Below, in pieces: positions 50,033 through 58,558 of a stretch of DNA of 64,000 nt. This DNA is from Cellulomonas sp. URHE0023. Its GTDB lineage: Bacteria; Actinomycetota; Actinomycetes; Actinomycetales; Cellulomonadaceae. Both the position numbers and the translations under genes were made by a program. Location: NCBI RefSeq assembly GCF_000688475.1, contig NZ_JIAN01000009.1, positions 124,001-188,000 of the forward strand. The letters are read 5' to 3'. The notes below the pieces were generated by a model. It did not search any database and was not told the DNA's origin. It was given only the letters and a program-made list of their open reading frames with translations. Numbering within the stretch: position 1 is the stretch's first letter; the number at the start of each line of letters is the position of its first letter.

Positions 50033-50458
50033 ATGAGCACGACATGGGACACACCGGCCGCTGTGCTGATCGAGCACGTCGCGGATGGGTGGGAAGGGCT
50101 GTGGTCACTGCTCTACGCAGCCAGCCACGCCACCGTGAAGCTGAGCCTGAGCGTCCCGCTGACCACCAGCGCCGACCTGACCTTCGCGGCCATGGACCTC
50201 CGCGAAGCCCGCGACGAGCTCGAATGGCTCCACGAACACCTGACCACCGGCGCGGTCGCCGTCGACCTCGGCCCCCTCCGCCCCACCGACCTGCATGTCG
50301 ACGCCCGCCAGATCCTCGGCAGGCTCACCGACGCGATCCTCGAGCGCACCTACGCGCTAATCGACGCCGGCACCACGCCGGCCGAGACCGCCTGCCTTCG
50401 CCGCGTCGCCGGCAAGGTCTACACAGCCCGCGCCACCATCCTCGGGCCAGTGCCGTGA
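50033..50458 (+). CDS. Conjugative-element protein of unknown function (LLYAASHATVKL)
   Basis: A 141-residue helical protein of unknown function. Its first 40 residues (MSTTWDTPAAVLIEHVADGWEGLWSLLYAASHATVKL) recur as a broken fragment near 58.4 kb, so this family was once present twice here. The rest is two or three helices with many acidic residues. GAGAGAGG lies eight bases before ATG 50033. It is the first gene of a two-gene operon with its own 31-bp motif. Being divergent from the relaxase and coregulated with it, it may assist DNA processing, but no motif proves this. Confidence 0.6.
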   Translation: MSTTWDTPAAVLIEHVADGWEGLWSLLYAASHATVKLSLSVPLTTSADLTFAAMDLREARDELEWLHEHLTTGAVAVDLGPLRPTDLHVDARQILGRLTDAILERTYALIDAGTTPAETACLRRVAGKVYTARATILGPVP

Positions 50459-51936
50459 CGACCTACGGCGACCTCGTCAGCCAGGCAGCCGCCGACCTGC
50501 ACACCGGATTCCTGCAGTTCATGATCAACGGGTTCGACTCACCCGATCACGCGCGCAACGTCATCGGCGCCCACTACGACACCCTGTGCACCCTGCGGTC
50601 GCACACCTGGGCGCTCATCGACCCCCAGCACGTCCGCACCAATCTCCTGGTCGAACAGACAGAAGAAGCGCCGGACGACATCGACCGGTACGCGGCAGGA
50701 GTGTTCACCTCGATCCGGGCGATCAACCCGAGACGGATCGAGACCCCCTACCCCGACTTCGACTTCACCCACCCCTGGCTCGACGCCAACCAGAAACTCA
50801 ATGCTGCCGCGGACCTGCTCGCGACCCACGTCGGCCCGCACCTGTCCCCGCGCAGCGAATTTGCCCGACTCGTCCTCGAGGACGAGCGCCGCCAATCAGC
50901 GCTGGGGACACTCGCCGAACTGACCGAGCTCCAGCTCGCCGCGCAGCAACCCCTCGGCCACCGCGCGATCCAAGCCGGCATCCCCTGGTCGACACTGCAC
51001 GACTGGCTCCCCGGAATCCAGGAACCACTGCGACGCGCACAGCAACTCCGACAGCTCGTCGAGCAGGCAACCCCCGGCCACGGACTGTGGGACATCCCGC
51101 TCAACCAGCACACCGTGCGCGTTGGGCAACCCATCGACGAGCTCACCGACCGTCTCGCACGACTACGCCACGCGGCTTGGGCGCTGAGCTACCAACCGGA
51201 ACACGCCATGGCCACCCTGCGAGACTTGGCCGGCCTGGGCGTCGCCGTGCACGCGCACGCTGCGACCCTGTACGGCATCAATGTGACGGCTCCCCAGAAC
51301 CGGTCCCAGGCCCGGCCCAAGGACGTGCCCGTCGACATCTCGCCGGCTCCCGCCGAAGCCAACTGGATCCTCGCGGGTGGACGAGCCTGGCAACGAGTCG
51401 GAGCCGACCTTCACCGCTACCTGGCCCCGGCAGTACCCGATCCGGGAATCCGCGAAGACGTCCTAGCAGTGCGCCAACTGCTCAATGACCTGCTACCTCT
51501 GCAGAAGCCGATCCGACTGTCCGGCTTCCACGACGCGGTCACGCGCCGCCTCGCGGCCGTCGTGAACGGCGCGGTCGGCAGCATGGCGCGGGTCGCCGAG
51601 TGGAACGCGGCGACCTTCTCGGCTATGGCCGCCTCCGGGGCGGTGCAGGTCCGAATGAGCGACCTCACCGGCGACGAGATCACCGATAGCCCGGAGATCG
51701 CGGCGACGAAGCTTCGACGTCCTCGGGCGACTCGAGTCGAAGCCCCCGCCGCGACGAGGGCCCACACGATCGCGCTGTACAAGACCGTCCATGTCGCCAC
51801 CACCAAGGTCCCGTCGAGTGCTCCCGAACACCTGCCGGGAGCACTCGTCGAGCAGGGGCCAACTCTTGAACGGGCGCCGATGCCTTGGCCAGCGCACGCC
51901 TCGCCGACGCAATCCTCGATCGGACGAACACGATAA
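50455..51936 (+). CDS. Large conjugative-element protein of unknown function
   Basis: A 493-residue, mostly helical protein that I do not recognise. It starts at GTG 50455 overlapping the previous stop. Visible features are long helical stretches (RRQSALGTLAELTELQLAAQQPLGHRAIQ; EPLRRAQQLRQLVEQA; RLARLRHAAWALSYQPEHAMATLRDLAGLG) and a basic, Ala/Pro-rich C-terminus (about 420-493). No membrane segment, signal peptide or catalytic motif is visible. By position it is a transfer or maintenance protein coregulated with the relaxase. Confidence 0.6.
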   Translation: MTTYGDLVSQAAADLHTGFLQFMINGFDSPDHARNVIGAHYDTLCTLRSHTWALIDPQHVRTNLLVEQTEEAPDDIDRYAAGVFTSIRAINPRRIETPYPDFDFTHPWLDANQKLNAAADLLATHVGPHLSPRSEFARLVLEDERRQSALGTLAELTELQLAAQQPLGHRAIQAGIPWSTLHDWLPGIQEPLRRAQQLRQLVEQATPGHGLWDIPLNQHTVRVGQPIDELTDRLARLRHAAWALSYQPEHAMATLRDLAGLGVAVHAHAATLYGINVTAPQNRSQARPKDVPVDISPAPAEANWILAGGRAWQRVGADLHRYLAPAVPDPGIREDVLAVRQLLNDLLPLQKPIRLSGFHDAVTRRLAAVVNGAVGSMARVAEWNAATFSAMAASGAVQVRMSDLTGDEITDSPEIAATKLRRPRATRVEAPAATRAHTIALYKTVHVATTKVPSSAPEHLPGALVEQGPTLERAPMPWPAHASPTQSSIGRTR

Positions 51937-52067
51937 TCGACGCCGAGGCGACGCTGGCGAGACGCCCTGCCTCGCAAGCGTCGCAGCCGAGTCGGCAGTA
52001 CTCGTGCTGTACTCTAGGTTCGCCGCTCAAAGGGAATGCATGTTGGACCGAGGACCCATATTGACGG

Positions 52068-52139
52068 TGGGGTATGGTGTAATTGGCAGCACGACTGATT
52101 CTGGTTCAGTTAGTCTAGGTTCGAGTCCTGGTACCCCAG
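52068..52139 (+). tRNA. tRNA-Gln (anticodon CTG)
   Basis: A 72-base tRNA: acceptor TGGGGTA pairs with TACCCCA (discriminator G at 52139), D-arm with AATTGGC, anticodon stem ACTGA/TCAGT around the loop TTCTGGT with anticodon CTG, and T-arm with GGTTCGAGTCC. The CCA end is not encoded. It lies between conjugation and defence genes. Its 3' end may be an integration site, but no second copy of its T-arm and acceptor was noticed in the window. Confidence 0.9.
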
Positions 52140-52163
52140 CTCAAACGGAGCATTTCGCTCACG

Positions 52164-53978
52164 TCATGTAACCCAATACTGTTCTCCCGCGAAGCGGGGC
52201 CCAGGTCGAGACAACTCCCAGGGTGGAAGCGCGAGCACGTCCTCCAGCCAACGCTGTAGATGGCCCGTATTGCTCGGGAGAAACGGGATTGCTCCAACTC
52301 CCAATTCGTAGTGGGAGCGCCACAACGGCGAACTGGCGAAGTTCTCGGAGGGCCCACTACCGAGGGGGAAAAGGGCGGCGCAACGAACCACTGGGCGCTG
52401 CCGACTCCCGCTGGGCCCCACCGTTATCGCGTCGCGGTAACGATGGAGCGCATTGATGGCATCGTACGGCGGCCCCGGAACGCCAAATGTCTTGAGATAC
52501 GGCCCGGAAGCATCGAGCCGATACTTGGCGTCGAGCACGAGGACGAGCTCAAGCCCATCTTCGTAGGCAAGTCCAACGACCACATCGGGTTTCTGCGCGC
52601 CGGTGAGCCCGTGGTATCGCTTGTTGTAGGTAACGCTGCCCCGACGCCCATCGGCCATTTCGAAGCTGACGGTGGACTGCACCCCCTTGCGCAGGCCGAT
52701 GCGCAGTCCGCTCGAATCGATCGCGAATACTTCACCGAGGTCGGGCACGGCGCCGAGGACGGAAGTCAACGTCCTAACTACCTCAATGAAGCACCATGCC
52801 TCATAGATGTCGTTAACGTCGGAGAAGCTCGCGCGGATCTCCCCTTCGTTGAGCCCCAAGGCGAGTCGAAGTGCTAGGAGAGAGGCATACGCCTCTCCAT
52901 ACCCAGGCCGATGCAGCATCGTGAGCGAAGCAAACCCCTGCGGCGGTGGGGAGTTTGACTGACCGAGGACCGGTAGAGATGCCATCGCGTTGAGCCGGGC
53001 TTCCATGTCGACTAGTGATGCGGCCTCGGTCTCGGCACGACTGGTGTCTCGATCCTGGGATCGAAGTGCGGCAATGAACACCTCATGCTCCTGCAGGATC
53101 GTCGCGACCCTTCGTCTGGCGTTGGTCAGCTGCTGACGTAGGAACCGGTGTTCAGGCGTGTCGAGTGTCTCCTCGACGGTCGCGGCCGGCACTTGCTCGC
53201 GCATGGGACCGACCGCATCTACGCTCTGCCACGGTCCGCGGCCCTTTCCCGACGCGATCGCACGAACGGTCGCGGGAGCCGCTCGCCGGAGCCTGTCTGC
53301 CCGCACGGGCTGCCAAACCCTTTCGAGAATCCGGTGCGGATGTTCGTTGACGTAGCGCATCGAACGTTCAAGGTGCAGCACGCGATCGCGCAGGATCGTG
53401 ATCCACTCCAAGTTCGATGGCTGGGCTCCCTCGCTCGATGGGCCCAACGATCTGTGCGTCGCTTTCATGTACTCGAGGGCGAGTCCACGAGCTACCCCCG
53501 ACAGCGCGAGAACGCACGCCTGGTAGTCGGTGGAGTAGTCGATCTTCGTCGGGAACACAGAGAGCGCTATGTCGAGCGAAATCGCTCCCACCGAGACGCT
53601 GAGCTGGGCAGCCCCTACCTGTCTCTGAAAGTTGATCGTTCCCGACAGCATCCGGTCCTCGGGATACGCGTCAATCGAATTGAAGAGCCCCGGATCCCGG
53701 CCCGAGAGCACGGGAATTTCGTCAATGCGGGCCCGTATCCGCACTCTGTAGGTCGTCTGTTCGAAGAACCGCGGACCTGCACTTCCCCTCTCCCAGGGAA
53801 CCTGACCCGAGGCGCTGCCGACAAAGACTTCGACCCGCTCGCCACCCGCATCGACGACAAGCGGAGCATCGGCTGTCGTCGGCCCATCCGCGAACTGACC
53901 CGTAGGACTGTCAGTCGGACCAACAATCGTCAACAGGACACTGTCAGTCTCAACTCGAAGAAGCTCGACGGCTGCCAT
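52164..53978 (-). CDS. McrC-like nuclease subunit (DUF2357 type)
   Basis: A 604-residue protein with an N-terminal DUF2357-like region (RVRIRARIDEIPVLSGRDPGLFNSIDAYPEDRMLSGTINFQRQVG) and a C-terminal PD-(D/E)XK domain: PDVVVGLAYEDGLELVLVLDAKYRLD near residues 465-490, giving the aspartate and D-x-K motif. In McrBC systems the partner AAA+ GTPase loads this nuclease onto DNA. It is last in a four-gene operon after a methyltransferase, a small protein and an McrB-like gene. It starts four bases after the McrB stop. A separate domain between the two ends may form the McrB-contacting stalk. Confidence 0.75.
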   Translation of the reverse strand: MAAVELLRVETDSVLLTIVGPTDSPTGQFADGPTTADAPLVVDAGGERVEVFVGSASGQVPWERGSAGPRFFEQTTYRVRIRARIDEIPVLSGRDPGLFNSIDAYPEDRMLSGTINFQRQVGAAQLSVSVGAISLDIALSVFPTKIDYSTDYQACVLALSGVARGLALEYMKATHRSLGPSSEGAQPSNLEWITILRDRVLHLERSMRYVNEHPHRILERVWQPVRADRLRRAAPATVRAIASGKGRGPWQSVDAVGPMREQVPAATVEETLDTPEHRFLRQQLTNARRRVATILQEHEVFIAALRSQDRDTSRAETEAASLVDMEARLNAMASLPVLGQSNSPPPQGFASLTMLHRPGYGEAYASLLALRLALGLNEGEIRASFSDVNDIYEAWCFIEVVRTLTSVLGAVPDLGEVFAIDSSGLRIGLRKGVQSTVSFEMADGRRGSVTYNKRYHGLTGAQKPDVVVGLAYEDGLELVLVLDAKYRLDASGPYLKTFGVPGPPYDAINALHRYRDAITVGPSGSRQRPVVRCAALFPLGSGPSENFASSPLWRSHYELGVGAIPFLPSNTGHLQRWLEDVLALPPWELSRPGPRFAGEQYWVT

Positions 53979-53982
53979 CGAG

Positions 53983-55161
53983 CTAGAGCCAGTAACTCGT
54001 GAAGCCGGACTCCTTCAGCCGGCTCTGCATCAGTTCAACGCGATCCGCCACAAACGGAAAGGCGCGCACAGCGCCCCCCTGGTCGGCACCCTTCGCCCAC
54101 GCGTGGAGAGAATCCAAGACCAAAGCGATCGACGCGCCGCCACCTTGGATTCGAGGGAGGACCTTCATAGAAACAGCAAGGTCCAGCGGATCGACCTGCG
54201 CGCCGCCACTTGTGACGAACTGTTCGTGCAGGTCGCGCGAAGCGAGCCAGAACAGGCAGATCTCATCGCGGACCCGATAGCCGAACTGAAGCTGCGCAGT
54301 CTCGAGGATCTCGTTCACCCGCACGAGAACGTCGATGACTTCGAGCAAGTCCGGGGACTGCGCCTCAGGGTGCGACGTCAGCGTCGTCGCAGCGCCCCGC
54401 CACTCATCGCTCGTCCATTGGACGGCGACGGCCTCGGTCAGAGCGGGGATCATCCTGAGGTCGATCTTACTGAACTCGATGACGAAAGCACGGTCGAGCA
54501 CTTTGCGTGAGAAGCCGAACGTCGTCTCGTCCATATTGACCGAGCCGACGAGGCACAGGTTCGGCGGGATGCCGACCGTTGACCAGTCGACGTCCTCGAC
54601 GATCGGTGCACCATCAAGCAACGGAGGGGTCGCGTATCCGTCACGCCCGTCGCCTCGCTGCTCGATGCGGCTCAGGACTTCGGCTAGATAGTACTCAACT
54701 CGCGCGATGTTCATTTCGTCCAGAATAAAGAACATCTCAACGTCGGGCGCCTCGTGCGCGCGCTTCGAAAATTCGAGAAGCGCCCCCGGGCGAAAGCTCC
54801 GGTCAAGGCGCTCAAAGCCGAGCAATTCGCTGCCGTCAGTCCAGTCGGGCCGCACAGGCACCACGACTGCCTCGCCACCAGTTGCCTCCGCGAGGAGACC
54901 GGGCAATTTCGTCTTTCCTGTGCCGCTGATGCCAGCAAGGATCACAAACGGCTTCGCCCGAACCGCTGCAACAAACGCCGCGATCTGCCATGGTTCAAAT
55001 ACGAACCCCTTCGCCCGCAAGTATTCGACGAGCGCGCTTGCATCGCGCTGGGCGGCCGCGGCCGCGACAGCGGGACGCGGGGCGGCGTCGCCCGCCTGCG
55101 CGGGCCGCCAGTCGTCGCGCTCAGCTAGTTGCGCCACAAAAGTCTGAGGCATCTCTCTCAA
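53983..55161 (-). CDS. McrB-like AAA+ GTPase subunit
   Basis: A 392-residue AAA+ protein. Walker A GISGTGKTK is at 77-85, Walker B FFILDEMNIARVEYYLAEVLSRIEQR near 140-165, and the McrB signature SVNMDETTFGFSRKVLDRA near 205-225. McrB rings translocate DNA with GTP and activate McrC. The first 70 residues form a short helical entry region (YLRAKGFVFEPWQIAAFVAAV) rather than the methyl-cytosine-binding domain of E. coli McrB, so DNA recognition may come from the small upstream gene. It overlaps that gene by four bases. Confidence 0.8.
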   Translation of the reverse strand: MREMPQTFVAQLAERDDWRPAQAGDAAPRPAVAAAAAQRDASALVEYLRAKGFVFEPWQIAAFVAAVRAKPFVILAGISGTGKTKLPGLLAEATGGEAVVVPVRPDWTDGSELLGFERLDRSFRPGALLEFSKRAHEAPDVEMFFILDEMNIARVEYYLAEVLSRIEQRGDGRDGYATPPLLDGAPIVEDVDWSTVGIPPNLCLVGSVNMDETTFGFSRKVLDRAFVIEFSKIDLRMIPALTEAVAVQWTSDEWRGAATTLTSHPEAQSPDLLEVIDVLVRVNEILETAQLQFGYRVRDEICLFWLASRDLHEQFVTSGGAQVDPLDLAVSMKVLPRIQGGGASIALVLDSLHAWAKGADQGGAVRAFPFVADRVELMQSRLKESGFTSYWL

Positions 55162-55793
55162 GCCCGATCGAATAGGGTGCGGATCTCAACATCGTTGAGG
55201 CCGAGGTCTGCCACGAACTGGTCAACCAGCCTCTCGTCACTTGGCTCCGAAACGCCGAATTTCGCGTCGAGGTCCGCGAATCGGAACCACCAGACTGCAC
55301 AATCAATCAGGCGCGGCAGGGGGATCTGCGCATTGCCGAGCAGGAGAATCCTTTGTAGAGCTTCCGGATCCGTGGTCTCGGGAAACGTGAATGTCATCGG
55401 CGACTTGCCGGCCACACGAATGATCAGACCCGGCTCCCGAAACTGCCAACTGTTGACGGTGTCCGATGGGCCGTTTGACCAGTAGCGGTGGCTCACGTAT
55501 CCGCGGCCAGTCTTGTCTCGGTCGTAGCCGAATGGCTTGAGATATGGGGAGCCCTCCTCAGGAGCCACCTCCAGATCATCCCTCCACGCGGCCATCTCGC
55601 GAACGGCGGTCAAGAATGGTTCAGATTTCTTCCCCGTGCGAACTTCCTGAGGCAGGTCGAAGTCTGGATCTCCCGCCTGAATAACCACGGCGCGCTTAAA
55701 AATCAGGTAGTCCGTTAGGGCGGGCAGTGCGCGTGAGATTCCGAGTGCGTCCAGTGCCGCCTTTATCGATTCTGCCGACAAGTAGGAGGTCAT
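55158..55793 (-). CDS. Small protein of the McrBC-methyltransferase operon, possible specificity subunit
   Basis: A 211-residue soluble protein from ATG 55793. The segments KPFGYDRDKTGRGYVSHRYWSNGPSDTVNSWQF and FREPGLIIRVAGKSPMTFTF suggest a beta-rich domain; the C-terminus (LPRLIDCAVWWFRFADLDAKFGVSEPSDERLVDQFVADLGLNDVEIRTLFDR) is helical. Position between the methyltransferase and McrB suggests that it recognises DNA or bridges subunits; no known family is recognised. It starts one base after the methyltransferase stop and overlaps the McrB start by four bases. Confidence 0.6.
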   Translation of the reverse strand: MTSYLSAESIKAALDALGISRALPALTDYLIFKRAVVIQAGDPDFDLPQEVRTGKKSEPFLTAVREMAAWRDDLEVAPEEGSPYLKPFGYDRDKTGRGYVSHRYWSNGPSDTVNSWQFREPGLIIRVAGKSPMTFTFPETTDPEALQRILLLGNAQIPLPRLIDCAVWWFRFADLDAKFGVSEPSDERLVDQFVADLGLNDVEIRTLFDRA

Positions 55794-55794
55794 T

Positions 55795-56838
55795 CTATTC
55801 ACCCCGCCTAACGCCGAGGACCTCATCTGCATCGAGTTCCTTTAAGGCTGCCGCCGCCGTGGCACAGTATTCGTCGCTCAAATCAATTCCGACCGACCTG
55901 AATCCGGCCCTCCGTGCAAACAGCATGGATGTGCCGCTGCCGTTGAACGGATCAAGCACGACACCGCCCGGGGGTGTGGTTGACAGGATCGGAATTCTCA
56001 CCAGATCTTCCGAGAACGACGCTCGATGGCTCCCCCCGCCCGAGGATGTCTTCACGGTCCAAGTATCCAGGGGCGGCAGGATGCGGCCACTCGGCTGCAT
56101 TCGACCGACCGGCGCCTGGTCGAAGTAGTACCACCGGTTTCTGGTCAGGTGGAAGACGTATTCGTGCGAGGTGGAGCAGCGGTCTCGGACCTGGTCGGGC
56201 ACCGGGTTCGGCTTGACCCAGACGTTGTCGTTCCGGACCAACCAGCCGCGGTCTTGGAGCGCGATCGCAAGGCGATGAGGAACGAGCAGCAGCTGCTTCG
56301 GCTTCGTCCACTGGCCGTCGCCAGGCCTGTCCTGTGGGCGCAAGCCGAATCGCCTAGCCCCTTGCTTCACTTCGGCGCTCTTGTGAGCGCCCTTCCCGCT
56401 CCAGTAGGTGTCTCCGATGTTGATCCACATCGAACCCGTGTCGCTCAGAAGTTCGCCGCATAGGTCGAAGACGTTTGCGAGCCGATCGATGAACTCCTGA
56501 GGGTGCTCCTCAAGCCCGATCTGCCCGTCAACCCCGTAGTCACGCTGCCCGTAGTACGGCGGCGATGTGACGATCGTGTCGACCTTCAGTCCAACGTCGA
56601 TGAGATCCTGCAAGCGTGCTTCCACGTCGCCGTTGAGAAGGATCGACCTCGAGTCGGCGTAGGAGACGGACCGCAGGTTGGAAGCTGCGTCAAAAGTCTC
56701 CGCTGATGCCGTGACTGGTCGAAGCGCACGGTTGGCCGGCGTGTCCTTCAGTTTGCCGTCGGGACCGATGGACTGCCCATGCGGGGGGGCCGGGAACCGT
56801 CGGGGAGACGACGAGCTCTCGGGGTCAGGCGTGAACAT
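55795..56838 (-). CDS. Beta-class DNA methyltransferase (N4-cytosine or N6-adenine)
   Basis: A 347-residue enzyme. TSPPYYGQRDYG near residue 89 is the catalytic motif IV; VVLDPFNGSGTSMLFARRAGFRSVGIDLS near 290 is the SAM-binding motif I. Catalytic motif first and SAM motif last is the beta-class order, used by N4-cytosine and N6-adenine enzymes; SPPY slightly favours N4-cytosine. GGAG lies eight bases before ATG 56838, so the start is well supported, shorter than the open frame. It leads the operon with the McrB/C-like genes and would protect host DNA from them. Confidence 0.85.
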   Translation of the reverse strand: MFTPDPESSSSPRRFPAPPHGQSIGPDGKLKDTPANRALRPVTASAETFDAASNLRSVSYADSRSILLNGDVEARLQDLIDVGLKVDTIVTSPPYYGQRDYGVDGQIGLEEHPQEFIDRLANVFDLCGELLSDTGSMWINIGDTYWSGKGAHKSAEVKQGARRFGLRPQDRPGDGQWTKPKQLLLVPHRLAIALQDRGWLVRNDNVWVKPNPVPDQVRDRCSTSHEYVFHLTRNRWYYFDQAPVGRMQPSGRILPPLDTWTVKTSSGGGSHRASFSEDLVRIPILSTTPPGGVVLDPFNGSGTSMLFARRAGFRSVGIDLSDEYCATAAAALKELDADEVLGVRRGE

Positions 56839-56983
56839 CACAAGCTCCTTCGACGGCGGCGGGCTCAGCGTACGACGGGGCACCTTGCGGACCCATCGCG
56901 ACCCGCGCAGTCAACCAGCGGAGACCCACATCGCATCTCGATGACTGCCGGGCGCAGTTTCCGGCGCAACGCTGCCACCACGT

Positions 56984-57931
56984 TCACGTCGTCGTTCGCT
57001 GCGCCCAGACCGCATCGCTCGCTTCCAGGTCGACGTATCGCAGGCGGAGCGCTTCGCAGGCTGACGCAGCGGCCGACGATGGTTGGGTCCGAGCCATGGA
57101 CTCGAGCAGCTCGTCAAGATGCAGCAGCCGCACCAGTGACGGATCAGCGAGAAGGCTCGCGTAGTCATCGACGATCCGGCGAGCGTCGCGGTCGGCACCG
57201 TGCGCGACTAGAACGTAGATCGGCTCGGCCACGACACCAAGCTTCTCCGAAATAGCGGCCGCCAGGGCATGGCAACGCAGCGGTTGGTTGAGGCGTCTGG
57301 GGACGAGCTCCAGCGCTCCGGGTCGCCACAGAGATCGACGGCCGGCGAGTGCCGCGTATGCCGAACCAATGCGTGGCACTCTGCTCACGTGTCGGTCGGC
57401 ATATTTCGTTTCAAAGACGATGTGCCGTTCCGTGTCATCAATGAGCACGCGCAAGAGGAAGTCCACACGCGTCATGTCGTGCAAATACTCGCTTCGGCGC
57501 GCCGGAGCGAATTCGAGCTCTCGATCCAGAATTGACGAAACAGGGAGGCCGAGGACCTCGGACAGTACCGATTCTGTCCAGCCGGGCCAATTTAGCAACG
57601 TACTGAAGAGATTGATGGTCAACGTCTGACTCGACGTCATGACCGACGTGCAACGGAATGGCTCTAGTCCCCAACCGGCGTGCCTGCGCGATGTATACAT
57701 CGAGCTCGCATGCTCGGCAACAAAGTTCAGATGCGCGCTCGCGTCGGCCGGCGCAAGCACGCTGCCCAGCGGTCGGCCACTCGGCGGCGGCAACGCGCCG
57801 AAACGTTCGAGACCGAGAATGGTGCGCCGGTACCAGGCTTGGTGTACTCGCAACCGAGCACTGAGCGGTGGCTCCCTCACGGATAGCGGACCGAGGTCGG
57901 AGTACTCAACTACGGGTCCGGCCGACAACAT
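56984..57931 (-). CDS. PD-(D/E)XK nuclease-fold protein (PGN_0703-like)
   Basis: A 315-residue protein. The region RVDFLLRVLIDDTERHIVFETKYADRHV near residues 150-178 has the aspartate and E-x-K of the restriction-endonuclease fold, and SRVPRIGSAYAAL follows. The C-terminal domain (VVAEPIYVLVAHGADRDARRIVDDYASLLADP) resembles the tail of PGN_0703-type nucleases. It lies upstream of the methyltransferase in the same direction, 145 bases away, and may belong to the same defence module or stand alone. The start at ATG 57931 is not supported by a clear ribosome binding site. Confidence 0.65.
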   Translation of the reverse strand: MLSAGPVVEYSDLGPLSVREPPLSARLRVHQAWYRRTILGLERFGALPPPSGRPLGSVLAPADASAHLNFVAEHASSMYTSRRHAGWGLEPFRCTSVMTSSQTLTINLFSTLLNWPGWTESVLSEVLGLPVSSILDRELEFAPARRSEYLHDMTRVDFLLRVLIDDTERHIVFETKYADRHVSRVPRIGSAYAALAGRRSLWRPGALELVPRRLNQPLRCHALAAAISEKLGVVAEPIYVLVAHGADRDARRIVDDYASLLADPSLVRLLHLDELLESMARTQPSSAAASACEALRLRYVDLEASDAVWAQRTTT

Positions 57932-57990
57932 GTCAGGGAGCCTAGAGGTCGAGGCTCGTCAAGGTCGCTCACGAGCCGGTCCGAGTTGAA

Positions 57991-58329
57991 TTACAGCCGG
58001 TCGATCCAAGTGTCCCCATCTCGGGTGTCCCAACTGGAGCCAGGGCTCTCTCGATTCGTCGACGACATGGACGCCCGCTGATGCAGGTCCGCCAGGAGGC
58101 CTTGTGCCTCCAACGTGTTCAGATCGCGGAGAGACTGCACTGGACGTCCCACCAGGCTTTCGACCAGCCGCTGTCGTTCGGCCATCTCGCCCACTCCACA
58201 TGCGTCAAGTGATCGTCGAAGTTGAGTCACTAGCCAATCGGGAACACTGGGGGGTGGGGGCGGGGTGAGTTCGACTGGCGCCGAGAATCGTGCGTCGCCA
58301 TCCCCGAAGAGGGCGCCATCTAGGGACAT
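57991..58329 (-). CDS. Small protein of unknown function
   Basis: A 112-residue protein. It has a Pro run (TPPPPPSVPDW) and then LVTQLRRSLDACGVGEMAERQRLVESLVGRPVQSLRDLNTLEAQGLLADL, a helical region resembling small domains found at the end of phage recombination or replication proteins. That likeness is only by eye. It sits between the nuclease gene and the relic at 58.41 kb; 58330-58558 holds the relic and no other gene. Confidence 0.5.
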   Translation of the reverse strand: MSLDGALFGDGDARFSAPVELTPPPPPSVPDWLVTQLRRSLDACGVGEMAERQRLVESLVGRPVQSLRDLNTLEAQGLLADLHQRASMSSTNRESPGSSWDTRDGDTWIDRL

Positions 58330-58409
58330 AGTCGAGATCGTATGTGGCGACGTCGATAGGCGGCGCCAGTATGCTCTTGGACGTCGATCCCCTCGTCGCG
58401 GCTGGTGTC

Positions 58410-58520
58410 ATGAGCATCACTAGGGACGCCGGCTGCCGGGTTCATCGAGCCCGTTGCGGACCGGTGGCAGGACTGCAATCGCTGCTCTACGAGGCAAGCC
58501 ACGCCACCTTGAAGCTGAGG
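58410..58520 (+). pseudogene. Frameshifted relic of the 50.03-kb conjugation gene
   Basis: From ATGAGCA at 58410 onward the DNA follows the first 110 bases of the 50.03-kb gene. Pieces of the same protein appear in different frames: AAGFIEPVADRWQ (match to PAAVLIEHVADGW) and LQSLLYEASHATLKL (match to LWSLLYAASHATVKL). The match stops at the tail of the helicase gene. The copy is therefore broken and truncated, and is probably left from an earlier element or a recombination event. Confidence 0.65.
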
Positions 58521-58558
58521 TGGACCCCCCTCATCGATCGAGCGTCATGCGTTGAACG

